Source: an uncultured Alphaproteobacteria bacterium (GTDB lineage: Bacteria > Pseudomonadota > Alphaproteobacteria > Rhodobacterales > Rhodobacteraceae). From it: a DNA stretch of 64,000 nt. The notes below the pieces were generated by a model, which saw only the letters and a program-made list of their open reading frames with translations, made no database searches and was not told where the DNA came from. The position numbers and the translations under genes were made by a program. This document shows positions 1-8,740 of this stretch, piece after piece (positions within the stretch are counted from its first letter, which is position 1; each line of letters begins with the position of its first letter). The DNA is taken from positions 1-64,000 of the forward strand of contig CACNDI010000001.1 of assembly GCA_902619165.1 (NCBI GenBank). Direction: 5' to 3'.

Positions 1-662
1 TAATGGAAAAATTGCAAAACCTGATTGTAGTTCCATATTCTTCAAGATGGACGGACCTAGGTGGTTGGGAAGCTGTTTGGTCAGAAAGTGATAAAGACCA
101 AAATGGCAATGCAGTGTCAAAAGGGGCATTTTTGATTGATTGTGTGGATAGTTTAATTCGCACTGAAACCCCTAATCAGAAGATCGTTGGGTTGGGACTT
201 GACAACATCATCGCAGTATCAATGGCTGACGCGGTATTGGTTGCAAATAAAAATAGATCACAGGAGGTTGGTAAAGTCGTCAATTTGCTTAAGTCTTATG
301 AGGTAAAACAAGCAACGACCTATCCGAAAGATCACAGGCCTTGGGGTTGGTTTGAAAGCTTGATCATGGACAAAAAATTTCAGGTGAAGCGGATATTTGT
401 GAAGCCAGGTCAGGCACTTAGCCTTCAAAGCCATCGCCATAGATCTGAGCATTGGGTCGTGGTTGAAGGTACGGCAAGGGTAGCAATTAATGATAAAGTT
501 GAGCTTGTTGAAGAAGGATCGTCTACTTTTGTTCCTTTAGGAGCTAAACACCGATTGGAGAATCCGGGGAGTGAACCGATTGTGCTAATTGAAATTCAAA
601 TTGGGAATTATTTAGGCGAAGATGATATAGTGAGACATGAAGATGTTTACGATCGTCAATAA
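1..662 (+). CDS. manC: Mannose-1-phosphate guanylyltransferase / mannose-6-phosphate isomerase, C-terminal part
   Basis: The window starts inside this gene: the frame is open from base 1, the ATG at base 3 is internal, and it ends with TAA at 660-662. The visible 219 residues hold the end of the nucleotidyltransferase domain (VVPYSSRWTDLGGW near residues 9-22) and the whole C-terminal cupin isomerase domain, with its metal-binding motif QSHRHRSEHW near 142-151. Family knowledge: the bifunctional enzyme is about 470 residues and makes mannose-1-phosphate and then GDP-mannose in the cytoplasm. It would feed GDP-mannose to the glycosyltransferases of this polysaccharide cluster. About half the protein lies outside the window, so an intact N-terminal domain is assumed, not seen. 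Confidence 0.93.
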   Translation, partial: MEKLQNLIVVPYSSRWTDLGGWEAVWSESDKDQNGNAVSKGAFLIDCVDSLIRTETPNQKIVGLGLDNIIAVSMADAVLVANKNRSQEVGKVVNLLKSYEVKQATTYPKDHRPWGWFESLIMDKKFQVKRIFVKPGQALSLQSHRHRSEHWVVVEGTARVAINDKVELVEEGSSTFVPLGAKHRLENPGSEPIVLIEIQIGNYLGEDDIVRHEDVYDRQ

Positions 663-845
663 ATATCGAAATACATATGCAAAAAACAACTTTGTATGTA
701 GAACGGATGCAACTATAAATCTTAACTAGTTTAAAGTCCTAAAGAGAAGAATTTTGAGTAAGTTAGGTCGATAATGGGCAGTTAAGTGTAGATAGGTGAA
801 AATTTTGAGGCAATGTAAAAGGGAAAATTTGAGCAAGTAATTTTT

Positions 846-1673
846 ATGGACAAAAAAATAAGAAAAGCTGTTTTTCCTGTCGCTGGTTATGGCACCCGAT
901 TTCTACCCGCCACCAAGGCGATGCCAAAAGAGTTGTTGCCCATTGTTGATAAACCTTTGATCCAGTACGCTGCGGAGGAGGCAATTGCAGCAGGTATCGA
1001 TACACTGATCTTCGTTACGGGTAGAAATAAGCGTGCGATTGAAGATCACTTTGATTCGAATAATGAGCTTGAAACCGTGCTCCGCGCTAAAGGCAAAGAT
1101 TCGCAAGCTGACATGGTTCGTAACATTATTCCCGTTGGTGTGGAGTGTATCTTTGTGCGTCAGGCGGAGCAATTGGGTTTAGGTCATGCAGTTCTTTGTG
1201 CTGAGCGAGCGGTTGGTGACGAACCCTTTGCCGTATTATTGGCTGATGACTTTTTGACTGATTATGAACCTGGTGTGACTGCAGACTTAGTACGTGCGTT
1301 TGAGGATAGTGGCAGATCACAAATTTCGGTAATGGAGGTTAACGGACCCGACATCTCAAAATATGGAGTTGTCGTTCCAAACCGTCAAGGTGTTGGCGTT
1401 GCAGGTCTTATTGAAAAACCTGATGTGGAGAATGCACCATCGAACCTTGCATCTATCGGAAGATATGTACTTACGCCCGATATCTTTGAAACTTTGTGGG
1501 GCCTAAGCGCAGGATCAGGCGGAGAAATCCAACTTGCCGATGCAATCAACATACAAGCAAAGCGCGGCTCGGTCGGATCTATTCGAATTAACGGGCTGCG
1601 CTTTGATTGCGGCTCAGTGGATGAGTTCATCGAGGCCTCTAATTTTGTATTTAATCAAAGAAAAAGCAACTGA
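846..1673 (+). CDS. galU: UTP-glucose-1-phosphate uridylyltransferase
   Basis: This 275-residue protein has the GalU signature GYGTRFLPATKAMPKE at residues 14-29 and the usual GalU length. It makes UDP-glucose from UTP and glucose-1-phosphate in the cytoplasm. UDP-glucose is the entry point to UDP-glucuronate, UDP-galacturonate and UDP-xylose, which fits the 4-epimerase at 3145 and the UDP-xylose synthase at 23093. It sits alone between gaps of 183 and 149 bases, so it may have its own promoter, though I see no clear consensus. The ribosome binding site before the ATG is weak. The assignment is secure. Confidence 0.95.
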   Translation: MDKKIRKAVFPVAGYGTRFLPATKAMPKELLPIVDKPLIQYAAEEAIAAGIDTLIFVTGRNKRAIEDHFDSNNELETVLRAKGKDSQADMVRNIIPVGVECIFVRQAEQLGLGHAVLCAERAVGDEPFAVLLADDFLTDYEPGVTADLVRAFEDSGRSQISVMEVNGPDISKYGVVVPNRQGVGVAGLIEKPDVENAPSNLASIGRYVLTPDIFETLWGLSAGSGGEIQLADAINIQAKRGSVGSIRINGLRFDCGSVDEFIEASNFVFNQRKSN

Positions 1674-1822
1674 TGGGTTTTGTTATTAAAGACATTGATT
1701 TAGTGATTTTTGGCTAAAAAGAATTGTAAATTGAAAAGCTGGAATGGTAGTATTGATGGCGCTTAGTTGCTAACATTCACTGGAAACGGTAAGCTGCTTC
1801 AATTAAAGAAACTGCTTAAAAT

Positions 1823-3136
1823 ATGACTCAGATATCTACTTTTTTGAAAAAAAATACCATCGTTGCTATCGTTGGTTTGGGTTATGTTGGTCTCCCTCTT
1901 GCCGTTGAATTTGGTAAAAAAATGGATACGATAGGATTTGATTTATCCGTTGAGAAAGTGGAAGGATATCGTCGCCATATTGATCTCACTGGTGAACTGA
2001 GTACTGATGAATTAAAGGCTGCAAGTCATCTTTGCTTCGATACTAATCCCTCGATACTCCAAGAAGCTGACTTTATAATTATTGCGGTACCAACCCCAAT
2101 AACTTCGTCCAATCAGCCCGACTTGACAGCTCTGATTGAGAGCAGCAAAATCGTTGGGCAGTATATGAAAAAGGGTGCTATTATTGTTTTTGAATCTACA
2201 GTGTTTCCTGGAGCAACGGAGGAACTATGTATTCCGGTTCTAGAGGAATACTCTACTCTAAAGTGGAAACAAGACTTTTGGGTCGGTTACAGTCCCGAAA
2301 GAATTAATCCAGGTGATAAAGAGCGGACTGTTTCCAAGATCATAAAAGTGGTCTCAGGTGATACTGAGGCAACTACAGATAAATTAACAGATCTATACGA
2401 AAGCATTATCACTGCAGGAATTTATAAGGCTAGTAGTATTAAAGTTGCCGAAGCATCTAAAGTAATAGAAAACATTCAACGCGATCTAAACATAGCCCTG
2501 ATTAATGAGTTAGCGATGATATTCAAGCTGTTGGATGTTGACACCTTGGAAGTACTAGAAGCTGCTGGCACAAAGTGGAATTTCTTACCTTTTCGCCCAG
2601 GGTTAGTCGGCGGGCACTGCATAGGTGTGGATCCTTATTATTTAACTTACAAGGCGGGAATGCTCGGCTACCATCCCGAAATCACTCTAGCAGGGCGTCG
2701 CATTAACGATGGAATGGCTACCTATATCGCGCAACAAACAATTAAACTGATGATTGAAAACGATATCAACATAAAGGGCGCGAACATAATTGTTCTAGGA
2801 ATTACTTTCAAAGAAAACTGTGCAGACCTTCGCAACACCAAGGTAGCTGATATGGTAAGTGAGTTGCAAGACTACGGCTGTAATTTATATGTGCATGATC
2901 CTATTGCTAAGCTAGAAGATGCAAAGCGCGAATATGGTATAACACTAAATAAGTGGGAAGAATTACCTCAAAATGTTGACGCTATGGTAGCCGCAGTACC
3001 TCATGCAGAATACCTCGCTAAGTCTGAAATTATTTTATTGGATAAATTAAAATCAGGCGGCGTTTTTATCGATATCAAATCTAGTTATTCTCCCGAAGCA
3101 ATAAAGTCTATCGGTGCATCGTTATGGCGATTATAA
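1823..3136 (+). CDS. tviB: UDP-sugar 6-dehydrogenase of the TviB/WbpO type
   Basis: This 437-residue NAD-dependent nucleotide-sugar dehydrogenase has the Rossmann motif GLGYVG at 18-23, the central helix NIQRDLNIALINELA, and the active-site cysteine in GGHCIGVDPYY (Cys about 266). The text matches the TviB/VipA branch, which oxidises UDP-GlcNAc or UDP-GalNAc to the uronic acid, more closely than the Ugd branch, which oxidises UDP-glucose. That preference is family knowledge; the substrate cannot be proved from sequence. The gene lies 8 bases before the 4-epimerase, so the two are probably cotranscribed, much as tviB and tviC are paired in Vi-antigen clusters. If no separate ugd exists, this enzyme may have to supply UDP-glucuronate as well. 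Confidence 0.9.
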   Translation: MTQISTFLKKNTIVAIVGLGYVGLPLAVEFGKKMDTIGFDLSVEKVEGYRRHIDLTGELSTDELKAASHLCFDTNPSILQEADFIIIAVPTPITSSNQPDLTALIESSKIVGQYMKKGAIIVFESTVFPGATEELCIPVLEEYSTLKWKQDFWVGYSPERINPGDKERTVSKIIKVVSGDTEATTDKLTDLYESIITAGIYKASSIKVAEASKVIENIQRDLNIALINELAMIFKLLDVDTLEVLEAAGTKWNFLPFRPGLVGGHCIGVDPYYLTYKAGMLGYHPEITLAGRRINDGMATYIAQQTIKLMIENDINIKGANIIVLGITFKENCADLRNTKVADMVSELQDYGCNLYVHDPIAKLEDAKREYGITLNKWEELPQNVDAMVAAVPHAEYLAKSEIILLDKLKSGGVFIDIKSSYSPEAIKSIGASLWRL

Positions 3137-3144
3137 GGTAAAAA

Positions 3145-4158
3145 ATGAGTTTAAAATACCTGATCACAGGCTCCGCCGGATTTATAGGCTCTGCCCTAAC
3201 TATTCGTTTACTAGAGCGTGGCGACATAGTAATAGGAATTGATAATCATAACGATTACTATGATCCAGCAATAAAACAAGCCCGTTTAGATCGATTTTCA
3301 AAACACTTAAATTACACGCACAATCGTATCGACCTTGCTAATAGAGAAGCGATTGAAGAGGTTTTTGACAAACACAAACCGCAGCGCGTGGTCAACCTCG
3401 CAGCACAAGCCGGTGTGCGTCACTCCATTGAGAATCCGTTAGCCTACATTGACAGCAACATCGTCGGATTTGCACACATCTTGGAGGGTTGCCGTAATTT
3501 TGGCATCGAACATTTAGTTTACGCTAGTAGCTCAAGTGTTTACGGTGCAAATACAGAGATGCCATTTTCGATACATCAGAATGTCGATCACCCATTAAGC
3601 CTTTATGCCGCAAGTAAAAAAACTAATGAACTAATGGCACATACCTATAGCCACTTATATAACCTTCCCACGACCGGCTTGCGATTTTTTACCGTGTATG
3701 GCCCTTGGGGTCGACCAGATATGGCATTGTTTAAATTCACAAAAGCTATTATCGATGGGGATCCGATACAAGTATTCAATTACGGAAAGCACCGACGTGA
3801 TTTCACTTATGTCGATGATATTGTAGAAGGTGTAATTCGTGCTCTAGACAGGCCAGCACCCATCAACCCAAATTGGGATAGTCAATTACCCGATCCTGGT
3901 ACCAGCCTTGCTCCTTGGCGTGTATACAATATAGGAAATAGCAGTCCTGTGGAGTTGATGGACTTCATTGGTGCTTTAGAAAAGGCGTTGGGAAAAACTG
4001 CTATCAAGGAATTGTTACCTTTACAGCCTGGAGACGTGCCAGACACTTACGCCAACGTGGACGATCTGGCTGAGGAATTTCATTATAAACCCGCCACCAC
4101 TGTCCAGAATGGTATTCAACAGTTTGTAGACTGGTATAGAAGCTACTTTAAGGTTTAA
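3145..4158 (+). CDS. UDP-glucuronate 4-epimerase-like SDR
   Basis: This is an extended SDR of 337 residues with GSAGFIG at 9-15 and the catalytic pair Tyr154/Lys158 in YAASK. Motifs such as [10 protein letters not shown] near 34-43 and [14 protein letters not shown] resemble the family that inverts C4 of UDP-glucuronate to give UDP-galacturonate (LpsL/Cap1J type, usually 330-340 residues). It follows the UDP-sugar dehydrogenase by 8 bases, with a short purine-rich ribosome binding site. A TviC-type activity on UDP-GlcNAcA is the main alternative. The 4-epimerase class is firm; the exact substrate is inferred. Confidence 0.85.
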   Translation: MSLKYLITGSAGFIGSALTIRLLERGDIVIGIDNHNDYYDPAIKQARLDRFSKHLNYTHNRIDLANREAIEEVFDKHKPQRVVNLAAQAGVRHSIENPLAYIDSNIVGFAHILEGCRNFGIEHLVYASSSSVYGANTEMPFSIHQNVDHPLSLYAASKKTNELMAHTYSHLYNLPTTGLRFFTVYGPWGRPDMALFKFTKAIIDGDPIQVFNYGKHRRDFTYVDDIVEGVIRALDRPAPINPNWDSQLPDPGTSLAPWRVYNIGNSSPVELMDFIGALEKALGKTAIKELLPLQPGDVPDTYANVDDLAEEFHYKPATTVQNGIQQFVDWYRSYFKV

Positions 4159-4230
4159 ATCGTTCGATATGGATATATCTATTTTGATAGTGTTTATTTA
4201 AGTTTGGTCAACAGAGCTTGACTAGCAGAG

Positions 4231-4410
4231 ATGAGTAACAATGTGATATCCACAGAGAGGAAACAGATCCGAGTTCAAAAATTTGTTGAAATGCCTTCAA
4301 ATATGCGCAGCAAAGTCATTGTGGATGAACGAAACTTGTATCAAGCCTCAAAAGCTTCAAATGGCAGGTTGGAGCTGTTACCATGTGGGACGCGCGGCAA
4401 TAGATCGTGA
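4231..4410 (+). pseudogene. Short ORF, possible remnant of a UDP-glucose dehydrogenase C-terminus
   Basis: In the 291-base gap before the ABC exporter lies an ATG-started frame of 59 codons ending TGA at 4408-4410. Its middle reads KVIVDERNLYQ, followed by PCGTRGN. This loosely recalls the C-terminal motif of UDP-glucose 6-dehydrogenases (VIVDGRNLY, then an IGRG-like ending), but most of the gene is missing and the match is short. I infer a relic of a deleted ugd rather than a working peptide. There is no good ribosome binding site. An unrelated chance ORF is quite possible. Confidence 0.3.
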
Positions 4411-4449
4411 CAGAGCAAATTATAGTGGGAATTTCCGAGATTTTAAATA

Positions 4450-6261
4450 ATGACACATAAGCACTCAGAGAACATCTCCAACTTATTAGGCCGTCTCTGG
4501 CATCACCTTCATCGACGCCGCCGGTTTCAGTTTGGGCTACTGACAGGCTTGATGCTTGTCAGTGCGCTTGCGGAAGTCGTAAGCCTGGGCACTGTATTGC
4601 CTTTTCTTGGAATACTTGTTGCACCCGACCGCGTGCTCAACCATCCTTTAATCGGCGGCATAGTACAAGATTGGGGCATAACATCAGCAGATCAATTGCT
4701 ATTACCCCTCACTTTGGCTTTTATAACCGTTGCGCTGATAGCGGGAGCTATCCGAATTTTTTTGATATGGTCTAGCACACGGCTTGCGTTTACCACAGGG
4801 GCAGACCTGGGAATCGAGATTTATCGCCGCACCCTTTACCAGCCCTATTGGGTGCATGTGTCGCAAAACAGTAGCGAGGTGATAAGCGGCATCACTAAAA
4901 AAACTGACGCTGTAGTTTTCTCTGTATTGGTACCATTGCTGACATTGGTTAGTTCTGCCTTTCTAGTCGTTGCTATCATTATCATCTTGATCGTCATTGA
5001 TCCGATCATGGCCTCTTTGGCGGGATTCAGTTTCGGGTTCAGTTACGCGTTAATCACCTGGGTTTCCCGTCGACAGCTCCGCCGCAACAGCCATTACATC
5101 GCTCGCGAGCAAACTCAAGTCAATAAAGCCTTGCAAGAAGGTTTGGGAGGGATCCGTGATGTATTGCTAGGTGGTGCTCAGTCAGTTTACTGCGATGTCT
5201 TTCGCCGGGCCGACCAAAAATTGCGGCAAGCGCAGGGTAGCGTCATTTTTATTGGCGGAAGCCCTCGTCATGCTTTAGAAACGCTCGGGATGGTGCTGAT
5301 TGCAGCTTTGACCTATGCTCTTAGCCAACAAGTTGGGGGCATTTCTACAGCATTGCCAGTGCTAGGAGTGCTGGCCCTTAGTGCGCAACGTCTGTTGCCG
5401 TCTCTGCAACAGATCTATTACGCATGGTCTAGCATTGCTGGCTATCAAGCCTCTTTGGCAGATACCATAGCGCTGCTCGATCAGCCGCTGCCGGAGAAGT
5501 TTCAAAAATCAAAGACCATTCCATTACTCATTCAAGACAAAATCTGCTTAGAGGACGTGCGCTTCCGCTACATCTCAGAGGGCCCATGGGTTCTAAATGG
5601 TCTCAATTTGGTGATAGCCAAGGGCGCGCGGGTAGGCTTCGTTGGTAGCACCGGCAGCGGCAAGAGCACAACACTTGATCTATTGATGGGATTGTTGTTA
5701 CCAACAGAAGGTAAACTTCTAGTGGATGGTCAGCATATCAGCGGTAATCGCCTCACGGCCTGGCAGAGAAGTATCGCACACGTGCCGCAAAGTATCTTCT
5801 TAGCTGACACAACTCTGGCTGAGAACATTGCATTTGGCGTCCCGGCCGAGAACATTGATATGGAAAGGGTGCAGCAGGCGGCACGGCAAGCACAGATCGC
5901 AGATTTTATTGAAAGGAGTCCAGAAGGATATAAAGCCTTTGTTGGTGAGCGCGGCGTCCGTCTTTCAGGCGGGCAATGCCAACGTATTGGCATCGCCCGC
6001 GCTCTCTACAAGCAGGCGAGCGTGCTTGTGTTAGACGAAGCTACCAGCGCACTCGACAACGCTACCGAGCAGTCAGTTATGGACGCCATTGGAGAGCTTA
6101 ATAGAGACCTGACTATCCTTCTGATCGCACATCGGCTATCCACCGTGCAGCACTGTGACTTAATCGTGGAACTAGAACACGGACGGGTTGTGGCACAGGG
6201 TACGTATAAACAATTGCAGGAGCGCAGCGCCAGCTTCCGCAGAATGGCCAGGGCAATATGA
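4450..6261 (+). CDS. ABC exporter, permease-ATPase fusion (MsbA/PglK-like)
   Basis: This is a 603-residue half-transporter. About six hydrophobic segments fill residues 30-340. The ATPase domain follows, with Walker A GSTGSGKST near 398-406, signature LSGGQ at 505-509, and Walker B VLVLDEA near 525-531. The architecture matches type IV exporters such as MsbA and PglK. In a polysaccharide cluster the likely job is flipping a lipid-linked oligosaccharide across the inner membrane, and no other flippase or two-gene ABC polysaccharide exporter is visible here. Base composition is visibly richer in G+C than the genes at 7-8 kb, hinting at a separate origin. The function is inferred from context; an MsbA-like lipid or peptide exporter is possible. 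Confidence 0.85.
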   Translation: MTHKHSENISNLLGRLWHHLHRRRRFQFGLLTGLMLVSALAEVVSLGTVLPFLGILVAPDRVLNHPLIGGIVQDWGITSADQLLLPLTLAFITVALIAGAIRIFLIWSSTRLAFTTGADLGIEIYRRTLYQPYWVHVSQNSSEVISGITKKTDAVVFSVLVPLLTLVSSAFLVVAIIIILIVIDPIMASLAGFSFGFSYALITWVSRRQLRRNSHYIAREQTQVNKALQEGLGGIRDVLLGGAQSVYCDVFRRADQKLRQAQGSVIFIGGSPRHALETLGMVLIAALTYALSQQVGGISTALPVLGVLALSAQRLLPSLQQIYYAWSSIAGYQASLADTIALLDQPLPEKFQKSKTIPLLIQDKICLEDVRFRYISEGPWVLNGLNLVIAKGARVGFVGSTGSGKSTTLDLLMGLLLPTEGKLLVDGQHISGNRLTAWQRSIAHVPQSIFLADTTLAENIAFGVPAENIDMERVQQAARQAQIADFIERSPEGYKAFVGERGVRLSGGQCQRIGIARALYKQASVLVLDEATSALDNATEQSVMDAIGELNRDLTILLIAHRLSTVQHCDLIVELEHGRVVAQGTYKQLQERSASFRRMARAI

Positions 6262-6355
6262 AAAAACTAGCTTACAGTAAATTATGACAGCTCGAGGTGT
6301 ACAATGAAACAGGCGAACAAAAAAGTGATGAAAATGTCAAATATAGGACCTCATA

Positions 6356-6988
6356 TTGAGATTTTTTTTCAGAGAGTATACCGATATTGATTCAAGTATT
6401 ATCGTTAAAAACCATGTACATAAGACTGGATCCATCATAGAGCAGCAACGCGCAGTTTTTCTCGATAGGGACGGCGTAATTAATGTCAATCATGGATATG
6501 TACATGATCAAGAGAATTTTGAGTTTATTGATGGCATCTTCGAGGTGGCGCGTGCAGCTCATGCCAGTGGTTATAAACTCGTAGTTATTACCAATCAGTC
6601 CGGTATCGGTCGTGGCTATTATTCAGAGAAACAGTTTAATCAACTAACCACATGGATGTGTGGTAAATTTTCGAAAGCCGGTGCACCAATCGAAAAAGTT
6701 TATTTCTCGCCTTTTCATCCGACAGAAGGTTATGGGGCATATAGAAAGGACGATGATTCTCGCAAACCTCGCCCAGGAATGATCCTTCAGGCTCAAAGAG
6801 AAATGAATTTAAATTTAGAAAGTTCTATTTTAATTGGCGACAATTTAAGTGATATTCAAGCAGGCATAGCGGCAGGGGTGGGTCAAAATATCCTTTTTGT
6901 AAAGAAACAGCCTCTTAAGCTAAGCGGCCAATACTATAAAGCCATCACAAATCTTCGCGAAGTTCTACCTTTTATGGATAGCCGTTGA
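6356..6988 (+). CDS. gmhB: D-glycero-D-manno-heptose 1,7-bisphosphate 7-phosphatase
   Basis: This HAD phosphatase has AVFLDRDGVIN near residues 33-43 (nucleophile DxD), VITNQSGIGRG, KPRPGM and ILIGDNLSDIQAG, the four GmhB/HisB-N motifs in order. It removes the C7 phosphate from heptose bisphosphate in the cytoplasm and fits gmhA at 8127 and the HddC-like gene at 16203. The start is unclear: GmhB proteins normally begin close to the first motif, but here the only in-frame start is TTG at 6356, just before a run of eight T, giving an odd 32-residue leader. A TAG closes the frame upstream. The leader may be junk fused by a deletion, or translation may begin elsewhere. Confidence 0.88.
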   Translation: MRFFFREYTDIDSSIIVKNHVHKTGSIIEQQRAVFLDRDGVINVNHGYVHDQENFEFIDGIFEVARAAHASGYKLVVITNQSGIGRGYYSEKQFNQLTTWMCGKFSKAGAPIEKVYFSPFHPTEGYGAYRKDDDSRKPRPGMILQAQREMNLNLESSILIGDNLSDIQAGIAAGVGQNILFVKKQPLKLSGQYYKAITNLREVLPFMDSR

Positions 6989-7179
6989 TAGAATCTAGAT
7001 TAATCAATCGAATTTTGTGTCATCTAAATGCTCCACTGGGCAACAGTTGGAACTAAGAACTTCGCTCGGTGAAGATCGAGGTTGACTAAAGTTAACTAAC
7101 ATGTGGTGTCAACCTAATAACTATGCTAAATAAAATATTTTTTAAATTCACTGATCAATTTAATCTCTAAGGAACTCAA

Positions 7180-8130
7180 ATGAATGTATTTGTTACTGGT
7201 GGTTGCGGCTACAAGGGTACAGTACTTGTCCCTAAATTACTTCAACGTGGCTATACCGTAAATGTGCTCGACACTCAGTGGTTTGGTAATTTCCTTCCCA
7301 CTCACCCCAATCTAAGCATAGTTAAAGGTGATGTGCGTGATATTGACAATATAGATCTTCAACATGTTGATACAGTTATACACTTATCTTCTGTGGCTAA
7401 TGATCCCTGTGGTGATCTCGACCCTAAGCTCACTTGGGAAATTAGCGCTCTCGCTACTATGCAGTTGGCTGATAAAGCCGCGCGCCAAAGCGTTAAGCAA
7501 TTTATCTTTGCTTCTTCTGGCAGTGTTTATGGTATCAAGGAAGAAGATCAGGTCACTGAAAATCTTGAGCTTAAGCCAATCTCAGAATATAACAAAACTA
7601 AAATGGTTTCTGAGAGGGTCTTACTAAGTTATCAGAATGATATGATAGTACAAATCATACGTCCAGCAACAGTTTGCGGAATATCGCCACGTATGAGGCT
7701 AGATGTAGCAGTAAATCTATTAACCATGCAGGCGCTGGAAAACGGAAAAATTACCGTTTTTGGTGGAGATCAAGCTCGACCAAATATCCATATCGACGAT
7801 ATAACTGACGTTTATCTGCACTTCATGGACCACCCTGAGCACACCGGGGTTTTCAATGCTGGTTTTGAGAATATCACAATACTTGATATAGCTAAACTTA
7901 TAACAAAATATGTTCCAGTTGAAATTATCGTAACTGAATCTAATGATCCGCGTTCTTACCGCATTAATTCAGATAAATTGCTGGCTACAGGTTTTAATCC
8001 TAAAAAAACAGTTGAGCATGCGGTCAAGGAAATAATTAAGAGTTATGAAACCGGCGCTCTCAATGACGAGGAACATTTTTATAATCTCAAATGGATGGAA
8101 AAAAGTATTCTAAAAGGTAAACCATTATGA
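7180..8130 (+). CDS. NAD(P)-dependent sugar epimerase/dehydratase (SDR) of the heptose module
   Basis: This extended SDR of 316 residues has GGCGYKG at 7-13 in the nucleotide-binding loop, the serine motif FASSGSVYG, and Tyr137/Lys141 in YNKTK. A good ribosome binding site (AAGGA) precedes the ATG. It overlaps gmhA by four bases (ATGA), so the two are translationally coupled. Family knowledge: related SDRs in Campylobacter-type heptose clusters oxidise or epimerise GDP-heptose, and that role is plausible here. The substrate is unknown, and other nucleotide sugars cannot be excluded. The neighbourhood suggests it acts after heptose activation. Confidence 0.75.
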   Translation: MNVFVTGGCGYKGTVLVPKLLQRGYTVNVLDTQWFGNFLPTHPNLSIVKGDVRDIDNIDLQHVDTVIHLSSVANDPCGDLDPKLTWEISALATMQLADKAARQSVKQFIFASSGSVYGIKEEDQVTENLELKPISEYNKTKMVSERVLLSYQNDMIVQIIRPATVCGISPRMRLDVAVNLLTMQALENGKITVFGGDQARPNIHIDDITDVYLHFMDHPEHTGVFNAGFENITILDIAKLITKYVPVEIIVTESNDPRSYRINSDKLLATGFNPKKTVEHAVKEIIKSYETGALNDEEHFYNLKWMEKSILKGKPL

Positions 8131-8711
8131 ACACAACATTACCCAGCACAGATTTTTTTATTAATTATGGTAACCGCTTGCAGGCATCTCTGGCTGCCGC
8201 TGAGTGGTCTGAAGTTGCCCATCTTGGAGCTGATATTCACGAGTGTTGGCTTGAAAAAAGACAGGTTTTTATTTGTGGCAACGGCGGTAGTGCTGGAAAC
8301 GCGATTCATTTGGCAAACGACTTACTCTATGGTATTGCTAAGCGACCAGGAGGTGGGCTACGCGTAAATGCCCTTTCGTCCAATCCATCTGTTATAACAT
8401 GTTTGGCAAATGACATTGGCTATGATAGAGTTTTTGCTGAACAACTCTCGGTTATGGCAAATCCTAGCGACCTTTTGGTCGTTCTATCAGGAAGTGGCAA
8501 TTCTCCAAATATTATTGCAGCACTGGAACAGGCCAAGACCATGAACGTTAAAAGTTATGCTATTCTTGCCTTTTCAGGAGGTCGATCTAAGCAAATAGCT
8601 GATGTACCTATACACTTTCCAATTGATGACATGCAGGTGGCTGAAGACCTCCAGTTAATTATAGGGCACATGCTTATGCAGTGGTTATATGAAAATCGCC
8701 CTAAAGTCTGA
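8127..8711 (+). CDS. gmhA: Sedoheptulose-7-phosphate isomerase
   Basis: This 194-residue SIS-domain protein has FICGNGGSAGNA near 48-59 followed by HLANDL, and later VLSGSGNSPN, both typical of GmhA. It converts sedoheptulose-7-phosphate to D-glycero-D-manno-heptose-7-phosphate, the first committed step for ADP- or GDP-heptose. The start overlaps the previous stop (ATGA). With gmhB, the HddC-like gene and the kinase fusion, it forms a nearly complete activation route. The nearby split transketolase could supply its substrate. Confidence 0.92.
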   Translation: MNTTLPSTDFFINYGNRLQASLAAAEWSEVAHLGADIHECWLEKRQVFICGNGGSAGNAIHLANDLLYGIAKRPGGGLRVNALSSNPSVITCLANDIGYDRVFAEQLSVMANPSDLLVVLSGSGNSPNIIAALEQAKTMNVKSYAILAFSGGRSKQIADVPIHFPIDDMQVAEDLQLIIGHMLMQWLYENRPKV

Positions 8712-8740
8712 CTCTTTATTTGTTTTTAATAAGATAATTT

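Noticed and set aside
4159-4449. JUMPStart/ops antitermination element ahead of the exporter
   Set aside because: I looked for the GGCGGTAG core and its flanks here and in other long gaps and did not find it.
5730-5993. Minus-strand ORF inside the ABC exporter
   Set aside because: It is antisense to the conserved ATPase domain, cysteine-rich and without any family-like text; a shadow of the real gene.
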